Shown piece by piece: positions 16,084 to 23,583 of a stretch of 23,623 nt of DNA; positions within the stretch are counted from its first letter, which is position 1, and each line of letters opens with the position of its first letter. The translations under genes were made by a program, and so were the position numbers. This DNA comes from JAXGQD01 sp964401615 (lineage in GTDB: Bacteria > Bacillota > Clostridia > Saccharofermentanales > Fastidiosipilaceae). The DNA lies in contig CAYNZF010000028.1 of assembly GCA_964401615.1 (NCBI GenBank), positions 1-23,623 on the forward strand, in the 5' to 3' direction. The notes below the pieces were generated by a model. It searched no databases. It worked only from the letters and a program-made list of their open reading frames with translations, and was not told where the DNA came from.

Positions 16084-17021
16084 AGCATCTTCTTACGCCA
16101 CATGTACCAAATGGCGATCAAACAAAGTATGACAGAAATCGCCACGATGATCCAAAAAGAGAAAGGGGATGCCTCACTCAAGGGCAAGGTCACATTCATA
16201 CCCATGAAGGCTCCGATGATTTGTGGAATGACCATGACGATGGTAACGGTCGTTAATATCTTCATAACGTCATTCTGGTTGTTGGAAATAATGGTGGCAA
16301 AAGTCTCAGTCGTAGGTGTCAAAATACTACTATAAAGTTTCGCCATTTCAATAGCCTGGCGATTTTCGATGATGACATCCTCCAGGAGTTCTTCATCTTC
16401 CGGATAATTGGTGATTTGAGAATTGCGCATCAGTCTTTCCAAAAGCACTCCATTGGAATGCAAGGAGCTGGAAAGATAGACCAGTGATTTTTCAAGCCGC
16501 ATAAAATCAAGCAGTTCCTTGTTTCCGATGGAAGTGCGCATCGCCTGTTCCATGCGGGTTGAGGCCTTGTCAATGAGGCGCAAAAATTGCAAGTATTTGG
16601 TGCTGTTTCGATATAATATCTGCAAAACAAAGCGGGTTTTATATTGCGTGTAAAACCCTTTGATCCGGTTGTTTTTGAATTCCTGCATGAAAGTATCATC
16701 TTCGCGGCAGACCGTTATGATGCATTTTTTCAGTAAGATTATCGCCAGTGGGATGGTCGAATAGAGCGCACTTTGTTTGTCGGCTTCCTTCTCAATGATC
16801 GGGATATCCACGACAATTAATATTTGTTCATCTTCCGTATCAATATGGGGCGCTTCCTCCAAGTCCATCGCGGCCTTGATGAAATCTTCTTCAATATCAA
16901 AGTTGTCCTTTAAATAAGCGAGTTCTCTCGAAGTAGGCTCAACGACGTTAATCCAACAACCCGGTTCATATTCCTGTATTTCGCAAATCTGATTGTCCAT
17001 CGTTTTTAAGATTTCAAGCAT
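16080..17021 (-). CDS. corA: CorA-family magnesium/divalent cation transporter
   Basis: A 313-aa CorA-type channel: a long cytoplasmic N-terminal domain with an extended helix, then two C-terminal TM helices (about 255-275 and 290-308). The signature GMN (274-276) follows IIGAFM, and a basic tail WRKKML ends the protein. CorA proteins work as pentamers that pass Mg2+, or Co2+/Ni2+/Zn2+ in some members. The loop after GMN (VTLPLSEASPF) lacks the MPEL seen in E. coli CorA, as in many Firmicutes members. The start was set at ATG 17021 with GAGGG 8 nt upstream; the open frame to 17090 runs through the promoter. No M-box-like leader fits in the short upstream space. Confidence 0.93.
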   Translation of the reverse strand: MLEILKTMDNQICEIQEYEPGCWINVVEPTSRELAYLKDNFDIEEDFIKAAMDLEEAPHIDTEDEQILIVVDIPIIEKEADKQSALYSTIPLAIILLKKCIITVCREDDTFMQEFKNNRIKGFYTQYKTRFVLQILYRNSTKYLQFLRLIDKASTRMEQAMRTSIGNKELLDFMRLEKSLVYLSSSLHSNGVLLERLMRNSQITNYPEDEELLEDVIIENRQAIEMAKLYSSILTPTTETFATIISNNQNDVMKILTTVTIVMVIPQIIGAFMGMNVTLPLSEASPFSFWIIVAISVILCLIAIWYMWRKKML

Positions 17022-17057
17022 GATTATCCCTCGCTTTCTGCAAAAGCTTCCTTGCAC

Positions 17058-17086
17058 ATTATGCTGTATTATCCTGACAGAGACAA
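17058..17086 (-). promoter_or_regulatory. Promoter of the corA-rluF-exporter operon
   Basis: The minus strand reads TTGTCT (17081-17086), a 17-bp spacer, and CATAAT (17058-17063, 5 of 6), 37 bp before the corA ATG. Confidence 0.5.
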
Positions 17087-17089
17087 GCA

Positions 17090-17137
17090 AGCAGAAAATC
17101 GAAGCCCCGAAATCGAGCAGATCCCGGAGCTTTCGTT
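17090..17137 (-). terminator. Possible weak terminator after tRNA-Thr
   Basis: The minus strand has an imperfect stem CGAAAGCTCCG / CGGGGCTTCG (one bulge, one G-T pair), followed by ATTTTCTG. It lies just after the tRNA and ends at the corA promoter. The short T-run makes it weak. Confidence 0.4.
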
Positions 17138-17140
17138 ATT

Positions 17141-17215
17141 TGGAGCCACTGGTGAGAATCGAACTCACGACCTATTCATTACGAGTGAATTGCTCTACCC
17201 CTGAGCCACAGTGGC
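17141..17215 (-). tRNA. tRNA-Thr (anticodon CGU)
   Basis: A 75-nt tRNA: acceptor stem GCCACTG paired with CAGTGGC, D arm with GGCTCAGGGGTAGAGC, anticodon loop CTCGTAA (anticodon CGT in DNA, reading ACG), and T arm GTGAGTTCGATTCTCAC. The 3' CCA is encoded. Single tRNA with its own promoter. Confidence 0.96.
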
Positions 17216-17227
17216 GACACCCGGTAA

Positions 17228-17256
17228 AGCATAAAAATATTTCCGATATCTGTCAA
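17228..17256 (-). promoter_or_regulatory. tRNA-Thr promoter
   Basis: The minus strand reads a perfect TTGACA (17251-17256), a 17-bp spacer, and TATGCT (17228-17233), 12 bp before the tRNA 5' end. Confidence 0.7.
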
Positions 17257-17312
17257 GAGACCCGCCCCATTTTGCCTTACCGTTGCTGCCTTGCCAAATT
17301 GACAGGCAAAAC

Positions 17313-18557
17313 TTATTTCGTAGCCAATACCTTCTTCAAGCGCGCGAATCTGGGTAAACCGTCCTCTTTGGGAGGTGTGGAATCCTCAGCAATCAGTGGA
17401 AGCGCGTACTCAATAAACTTATTATTGACGAAGTTCCCTTCTTCATTGATCCAATTGCGCGGAATTTTCCGTTCTGTATTGGCCACGTCGCTCAGGGGAA
17501 TGAGCTTCATTTCACATACATAGGGAACTGAGGAGACGCGTTCGAAACCCACCATGAAGTCCGATTTTCCTTCAACAGCAGCCTGAACGGCTGTTTGACC
17601 GGCTTTAAATGATTCCTCCACGTCTGATTTGGAAGCGATGTGCGCGGCACAGCGCTGCAAAAGTGAAAATTCGATGGCTCTGACTTTGGCCCCTGTTTCT
17701 TTTTTCAAATATTCTGCCAACACCATGGCGGTCCCGCCCATTTGTTTGTGGCCAAAAGCGTCTGTCTCAACGTCTCCGACCAGTTCGGGGATATACTTGC
17801 CATCCTTGGTTTTAACACCTTCAGAAACCGCAATAATGACTTTTTTGGTCTGCGCATAGATGCGTTTGACATCGTCCAGCATTTTATCGATTTCAAAATC
17901 AATTTCCGGCAAATAAATCAAATCCGGTCCATAGCCTTTATAAGAGGCCAGCGCGGAGGCGGCAGTCAGCCAACCGGCGTTGCGGCCCATGATCTCAAGC
18001 ACGGTGATGATCCCGGTATCATAGACACGAGCATCCAAATAAACTTCCATGGTCGAGGTTGCGATGTACTTGGCGGCTGAAGAGTATCCGGGGCAATGGT
18101 CAGTGCCGTAGAGGTCGTTGTCGATGGTCTTGGGAACACCCATGACACGACATTCGTAGCCCGAATTTTGCATAAATTTTGAAATTTTATTGCATGTATC
18201 CATTGAATCATTTCCGCCATTGTAGAAGAAATAGCGAATATCGTATTTTTTGAACACTTCAAGCAATTTTCTGTAATCAGTGTCATCGTCTTTGGCATCA
18301 GCCAGTTTGTAACGAACGGACCCCAAAGCTGAAGATGGGGTCGTTTTCATGAGCTCTAACTCGTAGGGATCTTCTTCACTCATGTCGAAGAAATTTTCGT
18401 CCAAAATGCCCCGGATGCCGTGCGCAGCGCCAAAAACTTTGTTGATCACGCCTTGCTGCTTCAAAGCCTCAGTGAAAACACCTGCTGCGCTTGCGTTTAT
18501 AACTGAAGTAGGGCCACCGGATTGGCCAAAGATTGCATTACCAATTAGCTGAGCCAT
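17313..18557 (-). CDS. 6-phosphofructokinase, long form, probably PPi-dependent
   Basis: A 414-aa cytosolic glycolytic enzyme that phosphorylates fructose 6-phosphate. Motifs are GQSGGPTSVINAS (11-23), GGNDS (114-118), PKTIDND (142-148) and MGRNAGW (190-196). ATP-dependent enzymes have GGDGS and usually PGTIDND. Asp at the second variable position and Lys before TIDND are marks of PPi-dependent enzymes, so pyrophosphate is the likely phosphoryl donor, making the step reversible. The first Asp of GGDDS, which contacts Mg2+, is Asn here. Start ATG 18557 has a perfect AGGAGG. The flavin reductase gene ends 42 bp upstream, and an extended -10 promoter overlaps its stop. No clear terminator is seen in the 97 bp before the tRNA. 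Confidence 0.9.
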   Translation of the reverse strand: MAQLIGNAIFGQSGGPTSVINASAAGVFTEALKQQGVINKVFGAAHGIRGILDENFFDMSEEDPYELELMKTTPSSALGSVRYKLADAKDDDTDYRKLLEVFKKYDIRYFFYNGGNDSMDTCNKISKFMQNSGYECRVMGVPKTIDNDLYGTDHCPGYSSAAKYIATSTMEVYLDARVYDTGIITVLEIMGRNAGWLTAASALASYKGYGPDLIYLPEIDFEIDKMLDDVKRIYAQTKKVIIAVSEGVKTKDGKYIPELVGDVETDAFGHKQMGGTAMVLAEYLKKETGAKVRAIEFSLLQRCAAHIASKSDVEESFKAGQTAVQAAVEGKSDFMVGFERVSSVPYVCEMKLIPLSDVANTERKIPRNWINEEGNFVNNKFIEYALPLIAEDSTPPKEDGLPRFARLKKVLATK

Positions 18558-18593
18558 GATTGTTCCTCCTAAAAATTCGCAAATTTCTTATCC

Positions 18594-18602
18594 ATTATAT
18601 CA
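18594..18602 (-). promoter_or_regulatory. Extended -10 promoter for phosphofructokinase
   Basis: The minus strand reads TGATATAAT, with a consensus TATAAT plus the TGn extension. The TGA of this element is also the stop codon of the upstream flavin reductase gene. The -35 region (TGCCCA) is weak. Confidence 0.6.
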
Positions 18603-19319
18603 GAATTTACGGGTTTTGGGCATGCGTCGTCTTAAGACTTTCGGTGAAGCTGCACTGTAACCAAAGAATCCCAGTTCCGGGCCCAATCCATAGTACTCGC
18701 CATGAGCATATGCGACCAGACCTGCCTTTTCCAGATGCACCTTTCCATTCTTGTCGATGAGTTCCTCATGCAAAAGCACATCGTCTATTCTGCATATAAA
18801 TAATTCATGAGAATCAAGATCCAGGCTTTGTTCCACATGGACCGTCAAAACCAGAGGCGCATCGGCATATACCGGCAGTTCAGGATCACCCTCTCGTTGG
18901 TAGGTCTCAAAACCACAGCGCTCGAATTTATCAAGCTCACGCCCGGACTTAATGCCGCATAAATCCGCCTCTTTGACAAACGATTGACAAATGGGGTAAA
19001 TCATCATTCTTCCACTGATTTTAACTAAAGAATAAAGTAAGCGGCTTTGTTTGATCGAAACACTGAGTCGCGGTGGTGTAGAAGAAACAATTCCTGTCCA
19101 GGCAATCGTGCTGATGGTGCGTATAATTTCATCTCCTCTGCCTTCTCCGATACTCTCATATAAATTCCCCAGACTTTCACGATAAAGTCGTTCGAATTCT
19201 GCTTCGTCGGCCGCCTTGAAACTTCTCAATCGTTCTTTGGTGCAGGCAGCAGAAATTAACACAACCGGCAATGGAGCAAGCATGGTCGTCGCTGCTAGAG
19301 ATTTGTGGGTTTTATGCAT
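18600..19319 (-). CDS. Flavin reductase family (FMN-binding) protein
   Basis: A 239-aa protein of the flavin-reductase-like split-barrel family (PF01613). Key segments are MLAPLPVVLISAAC near the N-terminus, TISTIAWTGIVSSTPPRLSVSI in the FMN-contact region, DLCGIKSGRELDKFERCG, SHELFICRIDDVLLHEELID, and the close YAHGEYYGLGPELGFFGYS. Members bind FMN and either reduce free flavin with NAD(P)H or act as NADH:flavin-linked redox proteins in anaerobes; the partner is unknown. The start was set at ATG 19319, 4 bp after the stop of the methyltransferase gene; a GTG at 19343 lies inside that gene. The ribosome site (AAGGA) is about 14 nt away. It is the last gene of a five-gene operon. Confidence 0.87.
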   Translation of the reverse strand: MHKTHKSLAATTMLAPLPVVLISAACTKERLRSFKAADEAEFERLYRESLGNLYESIGEGRGDEIIRTISTIAWTGIVSSTPPRLSVSIKQSRLLYSLVKISGRMMIYPICQSFVKEADLCGIKSGRELDKFERCGFETYQREGDPELPVYADAPLVLTVHVEQSLDLDSHELFICRIDDVLLHEELIDKNGKVHLEKAGLVAYAHGEYYGLGPELGFFGYSAASPKVLRRRMPKTRKF

Positions 19320-19323
19320 ATTT

Positions 19324-20472
19324 TTATTCGTTGTCCTTCCCACTTTGACCCAGAAGTTCCATGTCCAGGAGTCTGGCTTTAAAATGAACTCCCCCGTTAA
19401 ATCCGGTCAGACTGTTATCACTTCCGATCACACGATGACATGGTGTCACGATGCAGAGGGGATTCGCGCCACAGGCAGAGCCTACCGCCCTGGCTAAACG
19501 GTGCGCTTTTGTTTCGTCACCCTGAACCATCTTACGCGCGATATCCAGGTACGAATTAGTTGCTCCGTAAGGAATTGTGTCAAGCAGCGTCCACACGTGC
19601 CGCTGAAATTCGCTGCCACCACTTTTTTGTACTCTAAAACTGAAGGATTTATTCTGTCCGGCCAGATAGCGGTCCAACTCGTCATAAGCGAGCGACATGT
19701 TGGCAGACAAATGCGGTTTTTTCTCATTCATAACTCTGCTGAGTTTAGCCTCTTTGTCGGCAAAACCGAGCTTGTAAGCTTTTAAGAATGTCCGGGCATC
19801 TGCAATCCGCTCACCGTATGCCAAAAAATAGATTTCTTTAACTTCCGACCTATTGCCCGCCACAACCAAGGCCCCATCACCAAAGGGTAGAAAAAAAGCT
19901 TCAAAATCAGATTGGTCAATATTCCAACGCCACAAATCAGCGGCCTGTGGTGACATACCATCCAGAAAAAAATCCGGTAATCGTGCTTCTTTCTCAAAAT
20001 CCAAACGACTCAAGAAAGCAGCCGTTTCTGAATAAGCATCCCTGTCATCGCCGTTCATCACTTTTACATAAGAACTGATGCGCCAAAAAGCTTCCGAGAC
20101 AAAATATTCACGAAGTTCGGAGATACAAGGATTACCCAAGTCAGCCAACTGAAGGTCCGGTGATTGATGGAAATAAAGCCTGACATGATGAGGGTTTTCG
20201 GCTTCCGCTAAAAAAACCAGCAGCATCAGAGCTCTTTTGTCCTGCTCGTTTGTTTCAGTTGACCAGAGCACGACACGTTTTATTTGGAAAACCGCAGCGG
20301 CTTTCGAAAGGCGATCGCGCAGGCGAGTGACAGAACCGTTTAAGACACCGTCCCGCACCAGTTCCCGTGTGTCTTTCAAGGCAAAAGGACGCCAAAAATA
20401 TTTTCTGGTCTCCTCCTGTAGATTATGAAGCTGCTTGTTCATTGTGGCAGCGCTAGACATTTCCTTACTCAT
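19324..20472 (-). CDS. O6-alkylguanine-DNA methyltransferase with a long N-terminal region of unknown function
   Basis: A 382-aa protein. The last 100 or so residues are a methylated-DNA--protein-cysteine methyltransferase domain: FQRHVWTLLDTIPYGATNSY, ARAVGSACGANPL, then VTPCHRVIGSDNSLTGF with acceptor Cys345, and the closing GG..K..LL..E. Such proteins irreversibly remove methyl groups from O6-methylguanine. Residues about 200-285 may be the usual N-terminal Ogt domain. Residues 1-200 match nothing I recognise: they lack the zinc-binding cysteines and AraC helix-turn-helix of Ada. A stretch VVLWSTETNEQDKRALMLL faintly recalls DUF1835 proteins, but this is unverified. Start ATG 20472 has AAAGG 7 nt upstream, 2 bp after the previous stop. 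Confidence 0.88.
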   Translation of the reverse strand: MSKEMSSAATMNKQLHNLQEETRKYFWRPFALKDTRELVRDGVLNGSVTRLRDRLSKAAAVFQIKRVVLWSTETNEQDKRALMLLVFLAEAENPHHVRLYFHQSPDLQLADLGNPCISELREYFVSEAFWRISSYVKVMNGDDRDAYSETAAFLSRLDFEKEARLPDFFLDGMSPQAADLWRWNIDQSDFEAFFLPFGDGALVVAGNRSEVKEIYFLAYGERIADARTFLKAYKLGFADKEAKLSRVMNEKKPHLSANMSLAYDELDRYLAGQNKSFSFRVQKSGGSEFQRHVWTLLDTIPYGATNSYLDIARKMVQGDETKAHRLARAVGSACGANPLCIVTPCHRVIGSDNSLTGFNGGVHFKARLLDMELLGQSGKDNE

Positions 20473-20474
20473 TA

Positions 20475-21023
20475 CTAGCCTTTCAAGCTGAGTTCAAAAG
20501 TCGCGTTGTTCATGAAATCTTCAAAAGTGTAGGGGTTTCGTTTATTTCCAGCTTGTTTAAGCATCAGTGCGTCCATGGCGATCTGCAATCGAGACCAAAG
20601 ACGCTTGCTGGGTTTTTTGATGCCGTTATTAGACAGGATCGCGTGCCAATTGACGCTGATCAGCGGCAGTCGAGCCGTTAATCTTAAGTGAATCGCCATC
20701 AATTTCAAGTAGAGCTCCAAACTCGCCTCATTTTTTGGCAAGAACTGCGCGGCTTGTTTATCTAAATCCAAAGCCCTGCTCAGAGGACAATACTCGTTGA
20801 CGAAATCGCGCAGCCACAGCTGATGCAATTCGTCGTAAACGCGTCTTTTAAAAGTCTCGAATCGTGTTCCGCAGGACCCGGCCAGCAAAAGCTTGCGTAA
20901 GTCCCACATGTTTTTGATCACTTCAAGTTCACGCTCCCCACTCAATTGTGACCACTTTATGTAAGTGGCGATGTCAAGAGGGGTGAATTTGTAGGTTTGG
21001 CTTAAGTCAGGCTTTTCCATCAT
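20475..21023 (-). CDS. Hypothetical protein, 182 aa, in the MGMT operon
   Basis: I do not recognise this protein. It is soluble and largely helical, with basic and aromatic residues throughout and no signal peptide or TM segment. Notable segments are FTPLDIATYIKWSQL near the N-terminus and YTFEDFMNNATFEL at the C-terminus. Its ATG overlaps the stop of the HPr-like gene by 2 bp (ATGATG, TGA), and the methyltransferase gene starts 2 bp after its own stop. Tight coupling on both sides supports it being real and functionally linked. Confidence 0.75.
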   Translation of the reverse strand: MMEKPDLSQTYKFTPLDIATYIKWSQLSGERELEVIKNMWDLRKLLLAGSCGTRFETFKRRVYDELHQLWLRDFVNEYCPLSRALDLDKQAAQFLPKNEASLELYLKLMAIHLRLTARLPLISVNWHAILSNNGIKKPSKRLWSRLQIAMDALMLKQAGNKRNPYTFEDFMNNATFELSLKG

Positions 21024-21259
21024 CCAAACAAATTCGCTCTGAAAAGCAGGGATTCATCATCACGATTGTCACATACGATGTTTGCTTCAACTAACTTAGC
21101 GCCTTCCATAATGGTGTAAAGACCCATGATCTGGCTCAATTTACTCTTGAGGTTAAAGCGGTCTCCTTCAGGTGTTTCAAGGTAGACATTCCCTTGACAT
21201 TGATCAACCACTTCAACAAAGCGCTTGATGTCCATATTGTGTATGCTAAAAGATTCCAT
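21020..21259 (-). CDS. Small HPr-like protein lacking the phosphorylatable histidine
   Basis: A 79-aa soluble protein. Residues 11-60 (IKRFVEVVDQCQGNVYL, then FNLKSKLSQIMGLYTI, then a Gly-containing turn) line up with the second half of HPr, whose FV...V.L...NLKSIMG..SL.. pattern it follows with a four-residue insertion before IMG. The GIHARP active site of HPr is missing; only one His (His7) is present and not in that context. It probably keeps the fold without PTS phosphotransfer. HPr-like proteins of this kind are scattered in Clostridia. The assignment rests on motif resemblance only. Start ATG 21259 has AGGAG 7 nt upstream. Confidence 0.65.
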   Translation of the reverse strand: MESFSIHNMDIKRFVEVVDQCQGNVYLETPEGDRFNLKSKLSQIMGLYTIMEGAKLVEANIVCDNRDDESLLFRANLFG

Positions 21260-21288
21260 GTTTTTCTCCTATTTCAGTGAAATCAGGT

Positions 21289-21594
21289 TTATGAACCATC
21301 AGAATTTCTTTGGGGAGCCAGTAAATAAAAAACCCATAAAACCAGCAGCACTATTGTTATTTCGATTCCAAGCAGCATAAAAAAGGTATCAAAGTCATCG
21401 CCTGCCAGCACAACGTCAGTCAATATTATTATGACCGCAATCACGATCAATGACAGCACCTGTCCCAATAAATGTGTTTTTACATAATTAAAAAAGGCCA
21501 GGAGCATACTGGGTTCTGCGACGATTTGGAGCTGTTTGACCCTGCGCTTACGCAAGTTCGGGTCGCTTTTCTGTTGATTGGCTTGCTTTGGCAC
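21289..21594 (-). CDS. Small membrane protein with two TM helices, function unknown
   Basis: A 101-aa protein with a basic cytoplasmic N-terminus (about 1-25, KRRVKQ) and two TM helices (about 43-63 and 71-93) joined by a short acidic loop (AGDDFD). I do not recognise a family. It starts at GTG 21594, supported by GGAGGTG 5-6 nt upstream, and is the first gene of the five-gene minus-strand operon, 29 bp before the HPr-like gene. Confidence 0.7.
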   Translation of the reverse strand: MPKQANQQKSDPNLRKRRVKQLQIVAEPSMLLAFFNYVKTHLLGQVLSLIVIAVIIILTDVVLAGDDFDTFFMLLGIEITIVLLVLWVFYLLAPQRNSDGS

Positions 21595-21627
21595 CAGACA
21601 CCTCCACTGATAAGTTCCACGGCTAAT

Positions 21628-21654
21628 ATTTTAACACAAGCTTTGTGATAAAAT
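21628..21654. promoter_or_regulatory. Divergent promoter pair embedded in a 27-bp palindrome
   Basis: The plus strand reads ATTTTA ACACAA GCT TTGTGA TAAAAT. The right end, TGATAAAAT, is an extended -10 for rqcH on the plus strand. The left end, read on the minus strand, is TGTTAAAAT, an extended -10 for the MGMT operon. The sequence is symmetric about 21641, apart from the A/A pair flanking the CACAA/TTGTG arms and the central base. Neither direction has a strong -35 box. Confidence 0.6.
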
Positions 21655-21714
21655 TGCACAATCAAGCCATTCAGCGATTTTTTGTCAAAGCGCTGCACCA
21701 GAACGGAGCTTACA

Positions 21715-23583
21715 ATGCCAATCGACGGAATCAGTGCCTACTTCATTGCCAAAGACCTGAACGCAGAACTCAGTGAGATGCGAGTAGACCGCGTACGTCA
21801 ACCCGGGCGCTTCGATATTTTACTGGGACTCAGGGGAAGCGGGAAAAACTATCAGCTTTTAATTTCTGCCAATCCCTCCGGACCGCGGATTCATTTACTC
21901 GATCAAAAGCAGGAAGTGCCGGCTGAAGCGCCGATGTTTTGTATGCTTTTGCGGAAACACTTGCAAGGCGGAAGATTGTTGAGTGTCGAAACCGAAGATT
22001 TCGAACGCATTTTTAAGCTTAGATTTCAGACCAGCAATGAACTGGGCGACCGTTCCGAAAAAGTCCTCCTCTTTGAATGCATGGGGAGACACAGCAATTT
22101 GATTCTCTTGAATGAAGATAATATTATTTTGGACGCGATTGTTCATGTGGACAGCCGTGTTAATCGCTTTCGGGAAGTTTTGCCTGCCAGACCTTACGCC
22201 GCTCCTCCCAAACAAAACAAGCGCATGGCAGCGGAGGTTTTAAAAAGTCTTGCTGCAGCACCTTCGACCGGGGCTGCACTCTGGGCTGATCTGGACCTCA
22301 GGAAACCGCTGGAAAAGGCTCTTTTGGAGTGTTTTGCAGGCTTCTCTCCACCACTTGTTTCTGAGCTGGTTTTTTTGGCCGGGATCAATTCCCGACAGCA
22401 GGCGGCTTCACTGGATGCATCGGCATGGCAGCGTTTGACCGACGTGACGGTCAAGATGCTTGAACGGATTGTTGGGGCCGACCTCAAGCCCTCTGTTTTT
22501 TACCGTGGTGAGCGTGACACGGTGCCCTTTGATTTTCATGTGTTTGATCTGCACCTTGGCAAAAGTAAATCATTTATAAGCACACTGGAAATGCTCGCCT
22601 ATTTTTTCAGCAAGCGCGACAGCTCGCAGCGGTTTACCCAAAAACAGGCTTATGTTTTAAAACAAGTACAAAACGTCTTGGACCATACGCAAAAAATGTA
22701 CCTGGTCCACATGAAAGATTATACGGACAGTAAAGATTTCGCTGCACTGAAAGAGGAAGGTGAGCTTATTTTAGCTAACCTTTACAGGCTTGAACAAGCT
22801 CAGTCAGAAATCATTGTGGAAGACTATTACAATGGTAATCAGCCCCGCCGGATCGAGCTCAATCCACATCGAAGCCCCAGTTGGAATGCTCAAACACGTT
22901 TTGCCCGCTACAATCGTTTGAAAAGAAAAAATGAATTGGCTGATGGCTACCTCATGCAAGATGAATCGGATCTCGCTTATTTGAACTCACTGATTGACAG
23001 TATTGAACATGCCGAAAACAGCAATGATCTGGCGATGATAAAAGATGAAATGAGCCAGCAAAAACTATTTATAAAGAACGAAAAACAAAAAAGCCTTAAA
23101 GGGCTCACCTTCAGTCAGCGCAAAGCCATGCGCCGTAAAGGGGGCGGAAAAGCGCCGGCCGAAGCTCTTCCAAGCGCGGGCCCGAGGCGTTATCTTTCAA
23201 GTGACGGCATTGAAATTCTGGTCGGACGAAACAATCTCCAAAATGACAAACTGAGCCTGAAATCAGCTCACAAACAAGACTTGTGGTTTCACATCCAAAA
23301 AAACGCCGGTTCCCACGTGATCCTTAGTTGTGGACAACTCAAAGGTGAGATCCCCGACCGCAGCATCGAAGAGGCAGCCATTTTGGCGGCTTGGTTCAGC
23401 CGTGGATCGAAAGCGTCCATTGCCGGCAGCGCAGCCAAAACAGCGGTCGACTATTGCAAGGTTTCAGAAGTGAAAAAGCCACAAGGGGCGAAACCGGGCA
23501 TGGTAATTTACGACCACTACAAAACGGCTTACGTCATGCCTCGCGCACCGGAAGATCTCCTTCCTCAAGGCCAAATTCTTTAA
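21715..23583 (+). CDS. rqcH: Ribosome quality control protein RqcH (NFACT family)
   Basis: A 622-aa NFACT protein, older annotation fibronectin/fibrinogen-binding protein FbpA. RqcH binds obstructed 50S subunits carrying peptidyl-tRNA and recruits tRNA-Ala to add C-terminal alanine tails that mark the chain for degradation. NFACT-N covers about 1-200 (PMFCMLLRKHLQGGRL; Glu97-Arg98 in DFERIF at the place of the essential acidic-Arg pair of Bacillus RqcH). A coiled-coil middle (about 330-465) is followed by a basic linker KAMRRKGGGK, and the C-terminal NFACT-R domain (about 495-620) includes DLWFHIQKNAGSHVIL and YDHYKTAYVMP. The start was set at ATG 21715 with GGAG upstream; a TTG at 21682 has none. 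It is divergent from the MGMT operon and ends 40 bp before the window edge. Confidence 0.94.
   Translation: MPIDGISAYFIAKDLNAELSEMRVDRVRQPGRFDILLGLRGSGKNYQLLISANPSGPRIHLLDQKQEVPAEAPMFCMLLRKHLQGGRLLSVETEDFERIFKLRFQTSNELGDRSEKVLLFECMGRHSNLILLNEDNIILDAIVHVDSRVNRFREVLPARPYAAPPKQNKRMAAEVLKSLAAAPSTGAALWADLDLRKPLEKALLECFAGFSPPLVSELVFLAGINSRQQAASLDASAWQRLTDVTVKMLERIVGADLKPSVFYRGERDTVPFDFHVFDLHLGKSKSFISTLEMLAYFFSKRDSSQRFTQKQAYVLKQVQNVLDHTQKMYLVHMKDYTDSKDFAALKEEGELILANLYRLEQAQSEIIVEDYYNGNQPRRIELNPHRSPSWNAQTRFARYNRLKRKNELADGYLMQDESDLAYLNSLIDSIEHAENSNDLAMIKDEMSQQKLFIKNEKQKSLKGLTFSQRKAMRRKGGGKAPAEALPSAGPRRYLSSDGIEILVGRNNLQNDKLSLKSAHKQDLWFHIQKNAGSHVILSCGQLKGEIPDRSIEEAAILAAWFSRGSKASIAGSAAKTAVDYCKVSEVKKPQGAKPGMVIYDHYKTAYVMPRAPEDLLPQGQIL

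Noticed and set aside
17022..17140. Search for a magnesium riboswitch (M-box) upstream of corA
   Set aside because: The promoter lies only about 40 bp before the start codon, leaving no room for such a leader.
17216..17312. TTTTGCC...GGCAAAA inverted repeat after phosphofructokinase
   Set aside because: The 7-bp arms are about 28 nt apart and not followed by T residues, so it is not a convincing terminator.
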